From NCBI GenBank assembly GCA_013151115.1, contig JAADIW010000144.1:1-7000 (forward strand): DNA of 7,000 nucleotides, given 5' to 3'. The DNA comes from Caldisericota bacterium (GTDB lineage: Bacteria > Bipolaricaulota > Bipolaricaulia > Bipolaricaulales > Bipolaricaulaceae). This document shows, in pieces, positions 5,977 through 7,000 of this stretch (the stretch's first letter is position 1; the number at the start of each line of letters is the position of its first letter). Position numbers and translations under genes: made by a program. Below the pieces are notes generated by a model, which had not been told where the DNA came from, ran no database searches, and saw nothing but the letters and a program-made list of their open reading frames with translations.

Positions 5977-7000
5977 GTGTGGATAGACGAGGCCAGGATC
6001 CACGTCGCCGGGGGGCGGGGTGGCGACGGGCTCATCAGCTTCCACCGCACCAAGTACAACCCTCTGGGGACCCCGGACGGGGGGCACGGCGGCGATGGAG
6101 GCGATGTCATCCTGGAGGCCACCCGCTCCATGAACACCCTCCTCCACTTCAGCCACCAGGTCCATTTCCGCGCTGAGGACGGGGGGCCGGGTGGTCCCAA
6201 TAAGCGCCAGGGGAAACGCGGAAAGGACCTGGTGATCCCCGTCCCGGTGGGGACCCTCGTCCGCGACCTCCACACCGGCGAGGTCATCGCCGACCTCAAC
6301 GAGGAGGGGATGCGGGTCGTGGTCGCCCGCGGGGGGAAGGGGGGGCGCGGCAATAGCGCCTTCGTCTCCAACCGGTGGAAGGGCCCGAGGATCCGGGAGC
6401 TCGGCGAACCCGGGGAGGAGCGGTGGTTGGTGCTGGAGTTGCGGCTCCTGGCCGACGTGGGGATCGTGGGCTTCCCCAATGTGGGGAAGTCCTCGTTCCT
6501 CTCCCGGGTCTCCCGCAAGAAGGTCAAGGTGGCCCCGTACCCCTTCACCACATTGGAACCGCACCTCGGCGTCGCGGAGGTGGACGGGAGGAGCTTCGTC
6601 CTCGCCGACCTACCCGGGCTCGTGGAAGGGGCCCACGCGGGTCGGGGCCTCGGGGACCGTTTCCTCCGCCACGCGACCCGCGCCCGGATCCTCCTCCACA
6701 TGGTGGATCTCGCCGGGGTTGAGGGCCGCGACCCCCTGGACGACTACTTCGCCATCCGCCGGGAGCTCGAGGCTTGGGACGAGCTGCGGGGGAAGCCGGA
6801 GGTGGTGGCGGGAAACAAGATCGACCTCCTGCCGCCGGAGGAGCTTTCCCGTCGGATCTCGCGGTTCCGGGAAGCCGGGGTGGAGATCCACCCCATCTCC
6901 GTGGTCACCGGGGAGGGCGTGGGGGAGCTGCTGCGGCTCCTGGTGCAGCGGCTCGAGGAGGTGCCGAAGGAGGTCCCGCGGGCGGCGCCCGGGACGCGGA
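5977..7000 (+). CDS. obg: Obg (CgtA) GTPase, 3' end outside window
   Basis: Obg is an essential GTPase that binds the 50S subunit and acts in late ribosome assembly, with links to ppGpp and stress. The first 341 residues are visible and no stop is reached. The N-terminal glycine-rich Obg domain (about 1-158) has the DGGHGGDGGDV and RGGKGGRGN stretches. The G domain follows with G1 GFPNVGKS (165-172), G2 PFTT (189-192), G3 DLPG (211-214), G4 NKID (280-283) and a G5-like ISVVTG (307-312), where the usual SA is replaced by SV. Whether a C-terminal OCT domain follows is beyond the window. GTG at 5977 is chosen because it gives WIDEARIHV, aligning with the family's FVDEARI start; the ATG at 5975 is in another frame and stops after three codons. 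AAAAGG at 5965-5970 serves as a modest ribosome site, and the one-base gap after rpmA implies coupling. Confidence 0.97.
   Translation, partial: MWIDEARIHVAGGRGGDGLISFHRTKYNPLGTPDGGHGGDGGDVILEATRSMNTLLHFSHQVHFRAEDGGPGGPNKRQGKRGKDLVIPVPVGTLVRDLHTGEVIADLNEEGMRVVVARGGKGGRGNSAFVSNRWKGPRIRELGEPGEERWLVLELRLLADVGIVGFPNVGKSSFLSRVSRKKVKVAPYPFTTLEPHLGVAEVDGRSFVLADLPGLVEGAHAGRGLGDRFLRHATRARILLHMVDLAGVEGRDPLDDYFAIRRELEAWDELRGKPEVVAGNKIDLLPPEELSRRISRFREAGVEIHPISVVTGEGVGELLRLLVQRLEEVPKEVPRAAPGTR

Noticed and set aside
5975..5986. ATG overlapping the rpmA stop as the obg start
   Set aside because: This frame stops after three codons; the GTG two bases later is in the obg frame and matches the family N-terminus.
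5334..6701. Long minus-strand open frame of 455 codons opposite the prp-like gene, rpmA and obg
   Set aside because: It runs across three well-supported + strand genes and shows no recognisable motif; a GC-driven shadow.

Overview
This is a dense, GC-rich (about two thirds G+C by eye) bacterial housekeeping segment. All eight recognisable genes lie on the + strand. It holds no RNA gene, mobile element, CRISPR array or phage-like gene, and I found no new multi-gene system. The organism looks like a GC-rich, possibly thermophilic, deep-branching bacterium. This rests on an archaeal/eukaryotic-style methionyl-tRNA synthetase, an L27 that resembles Thermus/Chloroflexi-type L27 with no cleavable leader, strong Shine-Dalgarno sites and TTG/GTG starts. 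A Bipolaricaulota- or Thermus-like source is only a guess.

Region 1 (1-2925) is one apparent transcription unit. It contains the 3' part of pnp (polynucleotide phosphorylase, here with two S1 domains instead of the usual one), an M16 zinc peptidase 5 bases later, and coaD, which starts inside the end of the peptidase gene. pnp followed by an M16 peptidase is a widespread bacterial gene pair.

Region 2 (2926-5001) starts with a 111-base gap, the longest in the window. The gap carries a perfect TATAAT box that forms one arm of an inverted repeat reaching back to the -35 position. It is followed by metG, encoding a 654-residue methionyl-tRNA synthetase with four CxxC knuckles and a fused C-terminal tRNA-binding domain.

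Region 3 (5002-7000) is the classic rplU - prp-like - rpmA - obg cluster: ribosomal protein L21, a small Prp-family protein, L27, and the ribosome-assembly GTPase Obg (cut by the window edge). The spacers from rplU to obg are 1, 15 and 1 bases. The most interesting point is that the Prp-family protein has no cysteine and lacks the catalytic histidine, while the neighbouring L27 lacks the N-terminal extension that Prp removes in Firmicutes. The locus therefore seems to keep a catalytically dead Prp relative.

Together the genes serve RNA turnover, coenzyme A synthesis, tRNA charging and large-subunit assembly.
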